A stretch of 64,000 bases of DNA from Roseobacter sp. MED193 (lineage in GTDB: Bacteria > Pseudomonadota > Alphaproteobacteria > Rhodobacterales > Rhodobacteraceae): NCBI RefSeq assembly GCF_000152965.1, contig NZ_CH902583.1:803343-867342 (forward strand), written 5' to 3'. Below the pieces are notes generated by a model that did no database searches, was not told the origin of the DNA, and was given only the letters and a program-made list of their open reading frames with translations. Below are positions 43,175 to 52,371 of the stretch, piece by piece. Position 1 is the stretch's first letter, and every line of letters starts with the position of its first letter. A program made the position numbers and the translations under genes.

Positions 43175-43819
43175 ATGACACAGAAAATCGCTCTTATCAC
43201 CGGCGCGTCACGCGGCCTGGGGGCTGCTCTGGCCGAAGCCCTGGCGCCTACGCATCACATCGTCGCTGTTGCGCGCACCACCGGTGCGCTCGAAGAACTG
43301 GATGACCGCATCAAGGCATTGGGTGGCTCCGCCACGCTGGCGCCGATGGACATTACCCAGACGGCCGCCATGGCCACCCTGTGTCGTGGCATTCACGATC
43401 GCTGGGGCCAGCTTGATCTTTGGCTGCACAGCGCGATCCATGCCGCGCCGCTGACCCCTGCCCCCTCGATCGGGGAGAAGGACTGGAGCAAATCTATCGC
43501 GGTCAATGCCACAGCGACATCGATCCTTATTCCTTACGTAGCGCCTCTTCTGGGGCAGGCAGGCCGGGCCGTGTTCTTCGATGACCCGCGCGCGGGTGAA
43601 AAGTTTTTTGGCACCTATGGCGCCAGCAAGGCCGCACAGATGGCAATGGCGCGCAGTTGGCAGTCCGAAACCGTCAAGACCGGCCCTGTGGTCAAGATCC
43701 TTGAACCTCAGCCTATGCCCACGGCCCTGCGCGCCCGGTTCTTTCCCGGTGAGGACCGCGCCGCTCTGGCCGATGTCCACGCTGAGGCTGCGCGGCTGCT
43801 GCCTGCAATCCTGTCATAG
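43175..43819 (+). CDS. Short-chain dehydrogenase/reductase with altered catalytic serine
   Basis: A 214-residue SDR from ATG 43175. The dinucleotide loop is ITGASRGLGAALAEAL (residues about 7-22) and the YxxxK pair is present in YGASKAAQMAM. The serine normally at the end of strand 5 is replaced: the strand reads RAVFFDDPRAG. The NNAG-like motif is also changed to LHSAIHA. The fold and Tyr/Lys are kept, so it may bind NAD(P)H, but normal oxidoreductase chemistry is uncertain. Its substrate is unknown. The spacing to both neighbours suggests an independent gene. Confidence 0.75.
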   Translation: MTQKIALITGASRGLGAALAEALAPTHHIVAVARTTGALEELDDRIKALGGSATLAPMDITQTAAMATLCRGIHDRWGQLDLWLHSAIHAAPLTPAPSIGEKDWSKSIAVNATATSILIPYVAPLLGQAGRAVFFDDPRAGEKFFGTYGASKAAQMAMARSWQSETVKTGPVVKILEPQPMPTALRARFFPGEDRAALADVHAEAARLLPAILS

Positions 43820-44189
43820 GCGGGTAAAAGCCCACACTGCCGCCTTCTTGTCCTTTCGGAACAGCCTCCTCCAGATCCAGTCTTTGGATTGGCCCCGGGC
43901 ATAGCTAGGACGCAGTTGCGCGGCCCGGTTGGCAACAAGAGGATCCGCAGGCGAAGTCTGCCCTGCACCTTCCTTAGCGGCCCCTTCTACCCCTCCGCAT
44001 GACGACCGGTGTGTAGGGCAGAGAAAGCACATTCCCTGTTTGCCTGTTGAGATGGCTTTTCCCATTTGCCCAGGTCCATCTGTGGCACAGCTACCAGAGC
44101 CCCCCCGCTTCGTTTCTCTCAACGGCTCGAAACACTTGCCCCCATTTGAGCCAATGCATATTCAGATCTAAACAGTTTCAGGGGATATC
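43820..44189. other. Spacer with one doubtful minus-strand frame
   Basis: A minus-strand frame (43814-44122, about 102 codons from TTG) encodes CFLCPTHRSSCGG and a basic C-terminus, but I find no ribosome site, family or codon signal to support it. The surE ribosome site is in the last 20 bases. Nothing else is evident. Confidence 0.35.
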
Positions 44190-44972
44190 ATGCGCATTCT
44201 CATTACCAATGACGACGGCATCAGTGCACCCGGCCTTGTGGTGCTGGAACAAATAGCCCAGGAACTGGCCGGTCCAGAGGGCGAGGTCTGGACCGTGGCT
44301 CCTGCCTTTGAGCAATCCGGCGTTGGCCATTGCATCAGCTATACCCGCCCTTCCATGCTCAGCCAGTTGGGCCCCCGTCGCTATGCCGCCGAAGGCTCGC
44401 CCGCTGACTGCGTGTTGGCCGGCATTCACGTGGCGATGAAAGACCACCGTCCCGATGTGGTGCTTTCCGGCGTCAACAGAGGCAATAACTCTGCGGAGAA
44501 CGCGCTCTACTCGGGCACTCTGGGTGGCGCGATGGAAGCCGCCTTGCAGGGGATCCCTGCCATCGGGCTGTCGCAGTATTTCGGCCCGCACAACAAAGAC
44601 CTGGAGGACCCGTTTGAGGCCTCCGCCCAGCATGGCGCCGCCGTGGTGCGCAGGGTCCTCGCAGCAGATCCCGCAAACCAGCAGGACTACAGGTTGTTTT
44701 ACAATATAAACTTCCCCCCTGTCCCAGCCCAGGCCGTCAAAGGTACAAGGGTTGTGCGCCAGGGTTTTCGCCGCGGCACGCATTTTTCTGCCGAAGAGCA
44801 GCTTTCCCCCACGGGGCGGCGATATCTCTGGATTCGCGGCGGCGATCAGCACGTTCAGACCGCCCCCGATAGTGACGCCAGCGTCAATCTGAACGGCTAT
44901 ATCTCGGTAACGCCCATGCGTGCGGACCTAACTGCCCACGAGATGCTTGAAGGATTTAAAGAAATCGAATGA
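44190..44972 (+). CDS. surE: 5'/3'-nucleotidase SurE
   Basis: A 260-residue metal-dependent phosphatase acting on nucleoside monophosphates and polyphosphate in stationary phase. The metal-binding acidic motif [16 protein letters not shown] is at the N-terminus, [10 protein letters not shown] follows, and [20 protein letters not shown] is near residues 90-109. Its stop overlaps pcm by 4 bases, giving the surE-pcm-nlpD order also found in E. coli. Confidence 0.95.
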   Translation: MRILITNDDGISAPGLVVLEQIAQELAGPEGEVWTVAPAFEQSGVGHCISYTRPSMLSQLGPRRYAAEGSPADCVLAGIHVAMKDHRPDVVLSGVNRGNNSAENALYSGTLGGAMEAALQGIPAIGLSQYFGPHNKDLEDPFEASAQHGAAVVRRVLAADPANQQDYRLFYNINFPPVPAQAVKGTRVVRQGFRRGTHFSAEEQLSPTGRRYLWIRGGDQHVQTAPDSDASVNLNGYISVTPMRADLTAHEMLEGFKEIE

Positions 44973-45616
44973 CCAGCCCGGACCCGGAAACAAAGATGCA
45001 GTTTCTGTTTGCCCTGCGCTCACGCGGGGTCACCGACAGCCGGGTGCTGGAGGCGATGGAGCAGATCGACCGTGGCCCCTTTGTGCGTGGTATCTTTGCC
45101 GAACGTGCCTATGAGGACACGCCGCTGCCCATAGCCTGTGGCCAGACTATCTCTCAACCCTCTGTGGTGGGGCTGATGACCCAGGCATTGCAGGTCACGC
45201 CACGTGACACGGTCCTAGAGGTTGGAACCGGATCAGGCTATCAGGCTGCCATTCTGGCCAAGCTCGCCCGCCGGGTCTACACCATTGACCGCCACGCACG
45301 ATTGGTGCGCGAGGCCCGCATGATCTTTGATGCATTGCAACTGCCAAATGTCACCTCCTTGGTTGGAGATGGGAGTTTTGGCCTTCCCGATCAGGCTCCC
45401 TTTGACCGGATCATTGTCACCGCCGCTGCCGAAGACCCCCCAGGGCCGCTGTTGGCGCAGCTCAAGCCTGGCGGTATCATGGTGGTGCCGGTAGGGCAGT
45501 CCGATACGGTGCAGACACTGATCCGGGTGCGCAAAAGCGAAGAGGGTCTCGACTATGATGAATTGCGCCCGGTACGCTTTGTTCCCCTACTGGAAGGATT
45601 AGGCAAAGAAGCCTAA
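44969..45616 (+). CDS. pcm: Protein-L-isoaspartate O-methyltransferase
   Basis: A 215-residue methyltransferase that repairs isoaspartyl residues in aged proteins. The family block [20 protein letters not shown] precedes the SAM site [19 protein letters not shown] (residues about 81-99); the post-I motif [11 protein letters not shown] follows. It is translationally coupled to surE and precedes the NlpD-like gene. Confidence 0.95.
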   Translation: MTSPDPETKMQFLFALRSRGVTDSRVLEAMEQIDRGPFVRGIFAERAYEDTPLPIACGQTISQPSVVGLMTQALQVTPRDTVLEVGTGSGYQAAILAKLARRVYTIDRHARLVREARMIFDALQLPNVTSLVGDGSFGLPDQAPFDRIIVTAAAEDPPGPLLAQLKPGGIMVVPVGQSDTVQTLIRVRKSEEGLDYDELRPVRFVPLLEGLGKEA

Positions 45617-45775
45617 ATTCAGGCAAAGCCGCGCCGATTGCACCGAGACCCGCAAAAAACCATTGACCTTGGCCTATGCAACAGCCCAAGAGGCCTTAAG
45701 ATCGGCGAAAAACCGGCGCCTATAACCTACGACAAGGCAAAAGCGCGATACGGCGCGAAAAGGAATGAGGACAGC

Positions 45776-47005
45776 ATGATAACAGGTAGCATGACTGGCA
45801 GCCCCAAGCTTCGCTTTACAGCGCGTCGCCGATTGGCCCTAACGACCCTTCCCTTGCTTACGTTTCTTACCGCATGTGATGGCCCACTGGACTACGATCT
45901 GCGCGGCCAGATCGGTGGGTTCAACACCACCGCCGCTGCCCAGGCCGCAACGACCAATCGGCCGGCCGCAGATGCGCGTGGCTTGATCACCTATCCCTCC
46001 TATCAGGTCGCGGTGGCAGAACGTGGCGACACTGTTGCAGATGTTGCCGCCCGTATCGGCCTGCCGGTAAACGAAATCGCCAGGTTCAACGGCATGCAAT
46101 CCGGAGATCCCCTGCGCAAGGGGGAAATCCTTGCCCTGCCCCGCCGAGCACCAGATAATTTGCCGAACGCCGCAGGGACGGCTACCCCCGGCGGCGTCGA
46201 TATTGCCTCCTTGGCGGGCAGCGCCATTGACGCTTCCCCAGCAACCTCTCCCAACCCCGGCTCTGTAACCACAACAGATCTGCAGCCCACCACTCCGGAC
46301 ACACCCGCCACCGTTCAGCCTGGCCCAGAGCCTGTGCGTCATAAAGTTGTGCGCGGGGAAACAGCCTATACGATTTCCCGCCTCTACCAGGTTCCAGTGA
46401 AATCCCTTGCCGAGTGGAACGGTTTGGGCAGCGATTTTGCCATCCGAGAGGGCCAACACCTGCTGATCCCTCTCAAGGACCAACAGCGCTCGCGCACGCC
46501 ACAAACCTTGACCACCACAGCGCCGGGCGAAGGCAGCGCCACGCCAACACCGCCAAGCGCGACCAAGCCGCTCCCAGAGGAAAACCTGGCCCCGGCCTCA
46601 GTCGCCTCACAAAATCTCCCGACCGTCGATGTGCCAAGTCCCAGCCGTGCCAGCGAAAGTGCGTTGGCCTATCCGGTTCAGGGCAAAATCGTCAAGACCT
46701 ACGCCAAAGGGCGCAATGATGGCATCGACATCTCTGCTGCCTCGGGCGCACCGGTCAAGGCCGCAGACGCCGGCACAATTGCCGCCATCACCAAAGATTC
46801 GCAAAACATTCCGATTATTGTCATCCGCCATGACCCGCAATTGCTGACCATCTACGCCAATGTGGACAAGATCCTGGTCAGCAAAGGCGATCGGGTAAAG
46901 CGTGGGCAAACCATTGCTCACCTGCAAGAAACCGACGGCGCCACCCTGCATTTTGAGGTCCGCGACGGCTATGACAGCCTCGATCCGCTGCCCTATCTGA
47001 ACTAG
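45776..47005 (+). CDS. nlpD: NlpD-like LysM/LytM lipoprotein (degenerate M23)
   Basis: A 409-residue envelope protein from ATG 45776 (GAGGA upstream). The lipobox LTAC ends the signal sequence near residue 38. Two LysM domains (YQVAVAERGDTVADVAARIG and HKVVRGETAYTISRLYQVP) bind peptidoglycan, linked by Pro/Thr-rich stretches. The C-terminal LytM/M23 domain has NDGIDISAASGAPVKAADAG, where the zinc-binding His is missing, though LHFEVR remains. Such inactive LytM proteins activate amidases during cell separation. An upstream in-frame opening from 45638 lacks a signal sequence. Confidence 0.85.
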   Translation: MITGSMTGSPKLRFTARRRLALTTLPLLTFLTACDGPLDYDLRGQIGGFNTTAAAQAATTNRPAADARGLITYPSYQVAVAERGDTVADVAARIGLPVNEIARFNGMQSGDPLRKGEILALPRRAPDNLPNAAGTATPGGVDIASLAGSAIDASPATSPNPGSVTTTDLQPTTPDTPATVQPGPEPVRHKVVRGETAYTISRLYQVPVKSLAEWNGLGSDFAIREGQHLLIPLKDQQRSRTPQTLTTTAPGEGSATPTPPSATKPLPEENLAPASVASQNLPTVDVPSPSRASESALAYPVQGKIVKTYAKGRNDGIDISAASGAPVKAADAGTIAAITKDSQNIPIIVIRHDPQLLTIYANVDKILVSKGDRVKRGQTIAHLQETDGATLHFEVRDGYDSLDPLPYLN

Positions 47006-47042
47006 CCGGGCCGCCAGGCAGCACGGCAGTCACATCGCCGCG

Positions 47043-47888
47043 CTACCGCGCTAGGGACACCCCGTACCGCCCTGCCAGATCGGTGAAAAACTGCCAGGCT
47101 ACCCGCCCGGAGCGCGCGCCCCGCGTGGCCTGCCACTCAATGGCCTCAGCACGCATAACATCCCCATCCACATCCACACCGTAGGCGGTGCAATAGCCTG
47201 AAATCATTGCGAGGAACTCATCCTGATCACAGGGATGGAACCCCAACCACAGCCCAAAGCGATCAGACAACGACACCTTTTCTTCTACAGCCTCAGAGGG
47301 GTTGATGGCACTGGAACGCTCATTCTCGATCATGTCACGGGGCATCAGATGGCGCCGGTTCGAAGTGGCAAAGAACACCACATTGTCGGGCCGCCCCTCG
47401 ATACCACCATCCAGCACAGCCTTCAGGCTCTTGTAGTGTTGGTCGTCATGACTAAAGGACAGATCATCGCAAAATAGGATAAACCTATAAGGCGCCCGAC
47501 GCAGATGGTTTAGCAGTCGCGCCACCGAAGGCAGATCTTCGCGTTGCAACTCCACCAGCTTCAGATCTCCATGATCCGGCAGGAGCGCCCCATGAATGGC
47601 CTTGACCAGGCTGGACTTCCCCATCCCCCGCGCGCCCCATAGCAGGGCATTATTTGCGGCCTCACCACGGGCAAAACGTCGGGTATTCTCCAGCAGGGTA
47701 TCGCGTGCACGTTCAATGCCAACCAAAAGATCAAGCTCAACCCGGTTTACCCGTGTCACCGGTTCCAACCGGTCTGGTGCGACATGCCAGACATAGGCCG
47801 AAGCAGCAGCAAAGTCCGGGGTGTCCAGCGGCGCTGGTGAGATCCGCTCAAGCGCTTCTGCAATCCGCGTCAGTGTGTTTTCGTCCAT
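47043..47888 (-). CDS. DUF815 family AAA-type ATPase
   Basis: A 281-residue ATPase from ATG 47888, preceded by AAGGAGG; the ATG at 47924 lacks a ribosome site. Walker A GARGMGKSSLVKAI is near residues 84-97, Walker B FILFCDDLSF near 139-148 and the sensor VVFFATSNRRHLMP near 169-182. DUF815 ATPases occur beside surE/tat genes in alphaproteobacteria, but their role is not established. It is convergent with the NlpD-like gene and downstream of tatC in the same direction, 282 bp away. Confidence 0.88.
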   Translation of the reverse strand: MDENTLTRIAEALERISPAPLDTPDFAAASAYVWHVAPDRLEPVTRVNRVELDLLVGIERARDTLLENTRRFARGEAANNALLWGARGMGKSSLVKAIHGALLPDHGDLKLVELQREDLPSVARLLNHLRRAPYRFILFCDDLSFSHDDQHYKSLKAVLDGGIEGRPDNVVFFATSNRRHLMPRDMIENERSSAINPSEAVEEKVSLSDRFGLWLGFHPCDQDEFLAMISGYCTAYGVDVDGDVMRAEAIEWQATRGARSGRVAWQFFTDLAGRYGVSLAR

Positions 47889-48014
47889 GCCTGCCTCCTT
47901 CAACAATTGCGCTTTTGAAAGCATGTTCCGCCACCCTCGGCAAGTAGCTCTATCCTGCGGTGCCTTCTGTGCATCTAAGAAGAGTCACCTACAGAGCACG
48001 GCCTGGGCAGGTTT

Positions 48015-48077
48015 TCACTTTTCCACAAATATTCCGGGGGTGCGCGCCCAGAGGGCGCGAGGGGGCAGAGCCCCCTG
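48015..48077 (+). repeat. Intergenic AAATATTCC-hairpin repeat, copy 4
   Basis: TTTTCCACAAATATTCCGG followed by two hairpins, GCGCGCCC/GGGCGCG and GGGGGC/GCCCCC, both with AGA-type loops. It lies between tatC and the DUF815 gene, antisense to both. Confidence 0.7.
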
Positions 48078-48170
48078 TAGGGCGCCGCTCTCGCTGCCAA
48101 ACCAAAGGGCGCGCCAATATCGGCACGCCCTTTGCGCATCATAAGACTTAGGGGATAGCCGAGTACCGGG

Positions 48171-49115
48171 CTACTTTCCCTCGTCTTCTTCGAACTCAGC
48201 CATCAAGGGATCTTCGTCCTCATCATCGTAATAGCCTTCTGCACGCAGTTTTTCCTCGCGCTTGGTCTCTACGCGCCGCACCAGGAAAATCGAGATCTCA
48301 TACAGACCATAGACCACGACAAAGAGGATCATCTGCGTGATCACATCCGGCGGGGTCACCAGAGCAGCCAATACCAAGATAGCGACAACCGCATATTTCC
48401 GCATCGCCCCAAGCCCATCAGAACTCACCAGCCCAGCCTTCCCCATCAGGGTCAGCAGCACCGGCAGCTGAAAGCACAGACCAAAGGCCATGATGAACTT
48501 CAGGGTGATGTCCAGGCTTTCATTTACCTTCCCGAAGAAAGTAATCTTCACCCCGTCGGTGCTGGCCGGCACCACAGCGGTTTCAACGCTCACGCCCGCT
48601 GGCGCAGATCCAGCGACACCCTCGGCTGCCTGCGACAACAGGTTGGCAAAGATCGAGCTGACATCCGCAAAGCCCAAAAAGAACTGCATCGCCAATGGGG
48701 TTACCACCAGCTGGGCAAAGGTTGCCCCCAGCAGGAACATAAAAGGCGAGGCAATCAGAAAGGGCAAAAAGGCGCCTTTTTCCGTTTTATAGAGCCCCGG
48801 CGCAACAAAGCGCCACAGCTGGTAGCCGATCACCGGGAAGGACAGCGCAAAACCAAAGACCATGGAGATGCGAAACAGCGTGAACAGATATTCCTGCGGC
48901 GAGGTATATTGCAGCGTTGGCGAGGGGTCTCCCAAAGCGCGCAGGGTTTCCTCGATCGGCTGCACCAGGAATTGCAGGATTGGCTCGGCCACGACAAAGG
49001 CCAAAATAACCCCCACCGCAAAGGCCATCACCGACCTGATCAGGCGGGTGCGCAGCTCGGCCAGATGTTCGATCAGCGGGGCGGTTGAGTCTTCAACCTC
49101 TTCGCTCTGGCTCAT
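48171..49115 (-). CDS. tatC: Sec-independent protein translocase TatC
   Basis: A 314-residue polytopic protein with six predicted helices, the twin-arginine signal receptor. The conserved opening [17 protein letters not shown] and the segment [20 protein letters not shown] are present. Compared with the usual 250-280 residues it has an extra periplasmic stretch of about 40 residues (around [15 protein letters not shown] to KITFFGK) and an acidic C-terminal tail. It overlaps tatB by 4 bases in the tatA-tatB-tatC order. Confidence 0.95.
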   Translation of the reverse strand: MSQSEEVEDSTAPLIEHLAELRTRLIRSVMAFAVGVILAFVVAEPILQFLVQPIEETLRALGDPSPTLQYTSPQEYLFTLFRISMVFGFALSFPVIGYQLWRFVAPGLYKTEKGAFLPFLIASPFMFLLGATFAQLVVTPLAMQFFLGFADVSSIFANLLSQAAEGVAGSAPAGVSVETAVVPASTDGVKITFFGKVNESLDITLKFIMAFGLCFQLPVLLTLMGKAGLVSSDGLGAMRKYAVVAILVLAALVTPPDVITQMILFVVVYGLYEISIFLVRRVETKREEKLRAEGYYDDEDEDPLMAEFEEDEGK

Positions 49116-49624
49116 GTTTTGGTCTCACTTCCTTCAGACGGCGCCACGGCCTGCTCGCCACCCCTAGGTTGCTCAGGAGCAGCCCCGACTGCGGCTTCTG
49201 CCGCCTCTGCATGGGCAAGGGCTTCGGTAGCTTCGCGGGCCTTGCGTTCTGCCGCAGCACGGGCGGTGGCAGCCTGGATTTTCTTGGCGTCTTGGGCGCG
49301 CTCGGCAGCCAGTTTTTCGGTTTCCGACCCCGGCTTGTAAGAGGTCGGATCAATGGATTTGGCCATATCCTGCGCCGCCTCTTTCACCCCGTCCATAGCC
49401 GTACCAACCGGGTTGGTGGCGGCCTTCAGCCCCTTGGCCACATCCCGCACGCCGCTTTCATCAGCGGCATCGTTCATCGCCGAGCTGAACTCGCGTGCCA
49501 TGCCCTTGGCCTTGCCCACAAACCTGCCGACATTGCGAAACATCACCGGCAGGTCCTTGGGCCCGACGACAATCAGCGCCACGACGCCAATAACCAGAAG
49601 TTCGGTTAACCCAAGATCAAACAT
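49112..49624 (-). CDS. tatB: Sec-independent protein translocase TatB
   Basis: A 170-residue TatB. The N-terminal membrane helix and hinge [26 protein letters not shown] are typical, followed by an amphipathic helix ([19 protein letters not shown]) and a long Ala/Glu/Pro-rich tail. It joins TatC in recognising folded Tat substrates. It lies 6 bases after tatA. Confidence 0.93.
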   Translation of the reverse strand: MFDLGLTELLVIGVVALIVVGPKDLPVMFRNVGRFVGKAKGMAREFSSAMNDAADESGVRDVAKGLKAATNPVGTAMDGVKEAAQDMAKSIDPTSYKPGSETEKLAAERAQDAKKIQAATARAAAERKAREATEALAHAEAAEAAVGAAPEQPRGGEQAVAPSEGSETKT

Positions 49625-49630
49625 CGGCGC

Positions 49631-49846
49631 TTACGCCTTGTCTTTGTCAGCTTCGGGGGTCACGTCCTTAGCTTCAGCAGCCGCATCTTCTTCCAGTTCA
49701 GCGGTGCCCTCACTGACGCCTTTTTTGAACGACGTAATACCTTTGCCAACTTCGCCCATGAGCGAGCTGATTTTGCCGCGACCAAACAGCACCAGAACCA
49801 CAACAGCGATAAGCAGGATGCCTGGAAGACCAATATTGTTAAGCAT
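49631..49846 (-). CDS. tatA: Sec-independent protein translocase TatA
   Basis: A 71-residue pore-forming TatA from ATG 49846 with AAGGAGAG upstream. The helix [20 protein letters not shown] and the amphipathic [15 protein letters not shown] are diagnostic; an acidic tail follows. A longer in-frame opening to 50005 is rejected because it adds non-conserved residues in front of the helix. Confidence 0.93.
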   Translation of the reverse strand: MLNNIGLPGILLIAVVVLVLFGRGKISSLMGEVGKGITSFKKGVSEGTAELEEDAAAEAKDVTPEADKDKA

Positions 49847-50002
49847 GTGAATCTCTCCTTCACTTTGCCAATGCGCAGTGCATCGGCTGACTATACCTCT
49901 GACCACAGGTCTACGCAGCTCCTCAGTTGGCGCAAAGAGCCCGGAGCCGCTTTGCGCCCAGTGCAGGAGGCAAAAATGATTTTTTTCAGTCACAGCCAAA
50001 CA

Positions 50003-50026
50003 CAACTGACAGGTTTATGTCAGTTG
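50003..50026. promoter_or_regulatory. Operator of the ABM/WYL-regulator pair
   Basis: CAACTGACA and TGTCAGTTG form a perfect 9-bp inverted repeat with a 6-base centre; a further CCTGTCAAC half-site follows at 50044-50052. They precede the ABM gene by 40 bp and are a likely binding site for the YafY-type regulator two genes on. Confidence 0.6.
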
Positions 50027-50066
50027 CTCCTTGTTAGAGAACACCTGTCAACAAAAGGAGTTTGAT

Positions 50067-50378
50067 ATGACACAACAGGTCGCCGAAACCGTCACCTTCA
50101 CCCTGAACGCAGGCGTAACGCCCGAACAGTTCATAACCCTAAGCCAGGCCAGCGAGGGCTTTGTGCGCTCCAACCCCGGCTTTGTCTTTCGCCGCCTCAG
50201 CTGTGGCAGCGACGGGTCCTGGACCGACACGGTCATCTGGAAAGACATGCAGACCGCCCTGGAGGTGGCGGATAGTTTTGGCAAACAAGACTTCGCCCCC
50301 GCCCTGATGGCAGCGATTGCCCCCGACAGCGTCTCCATTCGCCATGAAACAATCCTCTGGACTTTGGCTCCAAACTGA
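50067..50378 (+). CDS. Small ABM-fold (dimeric alpha/beta barrel) protein
   Basis: A 103-residue product from ATG 50067, seven bases after AAAAGGAG. The pattern VTFTLNAGVTPEQFITLSQA, then NPGFVFRRLSCGSDGSWTDTVIWKD, is typical of antibiotic-biosynthesis-monooxygenase-fold proteins. These form dimers and range from monooxygenases to haem-degrading or unknown proteins. The paired regulator downstream controls such genes in many proteobacteria, which suggests a stress-inducible detoxification role. The catalytic substrate is unknown. Confidence 0.7.
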   Translation: MTQQVAETVTFTLNAGVTPEQFITLSQASEGFVRSNPGFVFRRLSCGSDGSWTDTVIWKDMQTALEVADSFGKQDFAPALMAAIAPDSVSIRHETILWTLAPN

Positions 50379-50446
50379 TCTTGACCTGATCCTGGCGGGG
50401 CCGCCTATCTTGACGCGGCCCCTGCCTCTGCGCCAAGGGTACTCCC

Positions 50447-51127
50447 ATGCGACGCACCGACCGCCTTTTCGAGATCATCCAGATCCTACGGGATGGAAAA
50501 CTCCATCGCGCCCAGGACATTGCCGCGCGGCTCGAAGTCTCAACCCGCACCATATACCGCGACATGGATACGCTGGTGGCCTCGGGTGTACCGGTCGAGG
50601 GCGAGCGCGGGGTCGGCTATCTGGTACGGGAACAGATCACCCTCCCGCCGCTCACCCTGACGCCAGAAGAGCTGGAGGCCCTGAACCTTGGCATGGCCAT
50701 TGTCGCCGAGGCGGCGGATGCGGATCTGAAATCCGCAGCCCAATCCCTGGCGGCCAAGGTGGATGCCGTTCTGCCCACTGAGGTCATTGCCGAGGCTGAT
50801 GCCTGGAAATTTGCGGTCTACCCCTTTGCCGATGTGGCCCGTGGCTTTGCTCATATGCCCACCCTGCGCGCTGCAATCAAATCACGGCAAAAGCTGGCGA
50901 TGCGGTACCACCGCCTGGATGGCACGCTAACGGAGCGCATCATTCGACCGCTGCATATGGAATATTGGGGGCGGGTCTGGACCCTGACGGCCTGGTGCGA
51001 AACACGTGGTAATTTCAGGGTGTTTCGCGTTGATCTGATCGAAGAGGTGCGCGCCCTGCCAGAGCTGTTTCTTGACGAGCCGGGAAAGACTCTGGCTGAT
51101 TACGACCCTCATCGCGATAAGGCCTAA
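50447..51127 (+). CDS. YafY family transcriptional regulator (HTH-WYL)
   Basis: A 226-residue regulator. The HTH at residues 1-60 (RRTDRLFEIIQILRDGKLHRAQDIAARLEVSTRTIYRDMD in the family; here read from 50447) is followed by a WYL domain with HMEYWGRVWTLTAWCETR near residues 168-185. WYL domains sense nucleic acid or small ligands. It lies 68 bp after the ABM gene and most likely regulates both through the palindrome at 50003. Confidence 0.9.
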   Translation: MRRTDRLFEIIQILRDGKLHRAQDIAARLEVSTRTIYRDMDTLVASGVPVEGERGVGYLVREQITLPPLTLTPEELEALNLGMAIVAEAADADLKSAAQSLAAKVDAVLPTEVIAEADAWKFAVYPFADVARGFAHMPTLRAAIKSRQKLAMRYHRLDGTLTERIIRPLHMEYWGRVWTLTAWCETRGNFRVFRVDLIEEVRALPELFLDEPGKTLADYDPHRDKA

Positions 51128-51168
51128 CCTCGGAGCAAATCAGGCCCAGATCTGATGGGCTAACTGTA

Positions 51169-52296
51169 TTAGGCTGGAAAGACAAAGCAGCGGTTGCGCG
51201 GCACAGTCAGCCACATCACCCGCCCCACCTCTGGCAGGAACACCCGCGGTACCGTCACCTTAAGCACCGATCCATCGTAGTCCATCTGGAATTCAACCAG
51301 GCTTTCATGCCCCAGATAGCGCGCGCGCTTTACCACGGCGCGTGCGGGCACCCCGTCCGAGGCCGTGGGCAGAGGCCCCTTGCCTGCCCGGTCAAAATCA
51401 ATCCGCACATGTTGTGGACGAAAGACGATATCAACATCCGTGCGATCCGCAATGCCCGGCGCCAGGAACTGACCAAAAGCCGTTTCCGCTAAGGCCCCGT
51501 TAACTTGTGATTTCAAGACATTGATATCACTAAAAAATGCCACAGAGGCCTTATCACTGGGGCGGGTATAAACATTGTAGGGGGCGCCCTGCTGAACAAT
51601 CTTGCCACCGCGCATCAGCGCGATCTCATCCGCCATGCGCATGGCCTCTTCCGGCTCATGGGTGACCAATAAAACGGCGGTGTCTTCTTCTTTCAGCAGC
51701 GTCAGCGTCTCATCCCGAATGCCATCGCGCAGCCGGTTGTCCAGCCCCGAAAAAGGCTCATCCATCAGCATGATGCGCGGACGTGGTGCCAGGGCCCGTG
51801 CCAGGGCGACCCGCTGCTGCTCACCGCCAGACAGCTGGTGGGGATAGTCGTCAATGAAACGCGTCAGCGATACCTTTTGCAGCAGTTCCTCAACCCGCGC
51901 CCGCTTCTCTTCCCTGCTGCCCTTTAGGCCAAAGGAGACATTGTCGGCAACGCTCAGATGGGGGAACAGAGCAAAGTCCTGAAACATCAGGCCAATCTCG
52001 CGCCGTTCAGGCGGGACCCGAAACACGGTGTCGCAGATCAGCTTGCCATCCACATAGATCTCGCCGCTGTCCTGCATCTCGACCCCAGCAATCATCCGCA
52101 GGGTGGTGGATTTCCCGCAGCCCGAAGGCCCCAGCAAGCAGGTCACCTGCCCCGCCTGAATTTGCAATGACACATCATCCACCACCGCGCGGCCATCAAA
52201 ATAGCGATGGATATTGCGGATCTCCAGCCGCGGATGCGACTTGGGCTCAGTCGCAGCGGACTGAGAACCCTGAGAGTGGGGGGATGCTGTGCTCAT
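51169..52296 (-). CDS. ABC transporter ATPase, spermidine/Fe3+ (PotA/FbpC) type, orphan
   Basis: A 375-residue ATPase from ATG 52296 (GAGG upstream). Walker A GPSGCGKSTTLRMIAG is near residues 56-71, the signature LSGGEQQRVALARAL near 156-170 and Walker B IMLMDEPFSGLD near 176-187. A C-terminal TOBE domain (DIVFRPQHVRI) senses or binds substrate. No permease or binding protein adjoins it, so its transporter must be encoded elsewhere. Iron(III), putrescine or a similar cation is the family's typical cargo. Confidence 0.85.
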   Translation of the reverse strand: MSTASPHSQGSQSAATEPKSHPRLEIRNIHRYFDGRAVVDDVSLQIQAGQVTCLLGPSGCGKSTTLRMIAGVEMQDSGEIYVDGKLICDTVFRVPPERREIGLMFQDFALFPHLSVADNVSFGLKGSREEKRARVEELLQKVSLTRFIDDYPHQLSGGEQQRVALARALAPRPRIMLMDEPFSGLDNRLRDGIRDETLTLLKEEDTAVLLVTHEPEEAMRMADEIALMRGGKIVQQGAPYNVYTRPSDKASVAFFSDINVLKSQVNGALAETAFGQFLAPGIADRTDVDIVFRPQHVRIDFDRAGKGPLPTASDGVPARAVVKRARYLGHESLVEFQMDYDGSVLKVTVPRVFLPEVGRVMWLTVPRNRCFVFPA

Positions 52297-52371
52297 GCGG
52301 CCTCGCAAGCTGCGCCGGGTTACGAACGGCTTTAGCGGCAAATACCAACCAGGCGCTCCCCGCGCAAGTCC

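Noticed and set aside
43814-44122. Possible small minus-strand gene with CFLC..C cysteines
   Set aside because: It starts with TTG, lacks a ribosome site and known relatives; kept only as a doubtful frame in the spacer entry.
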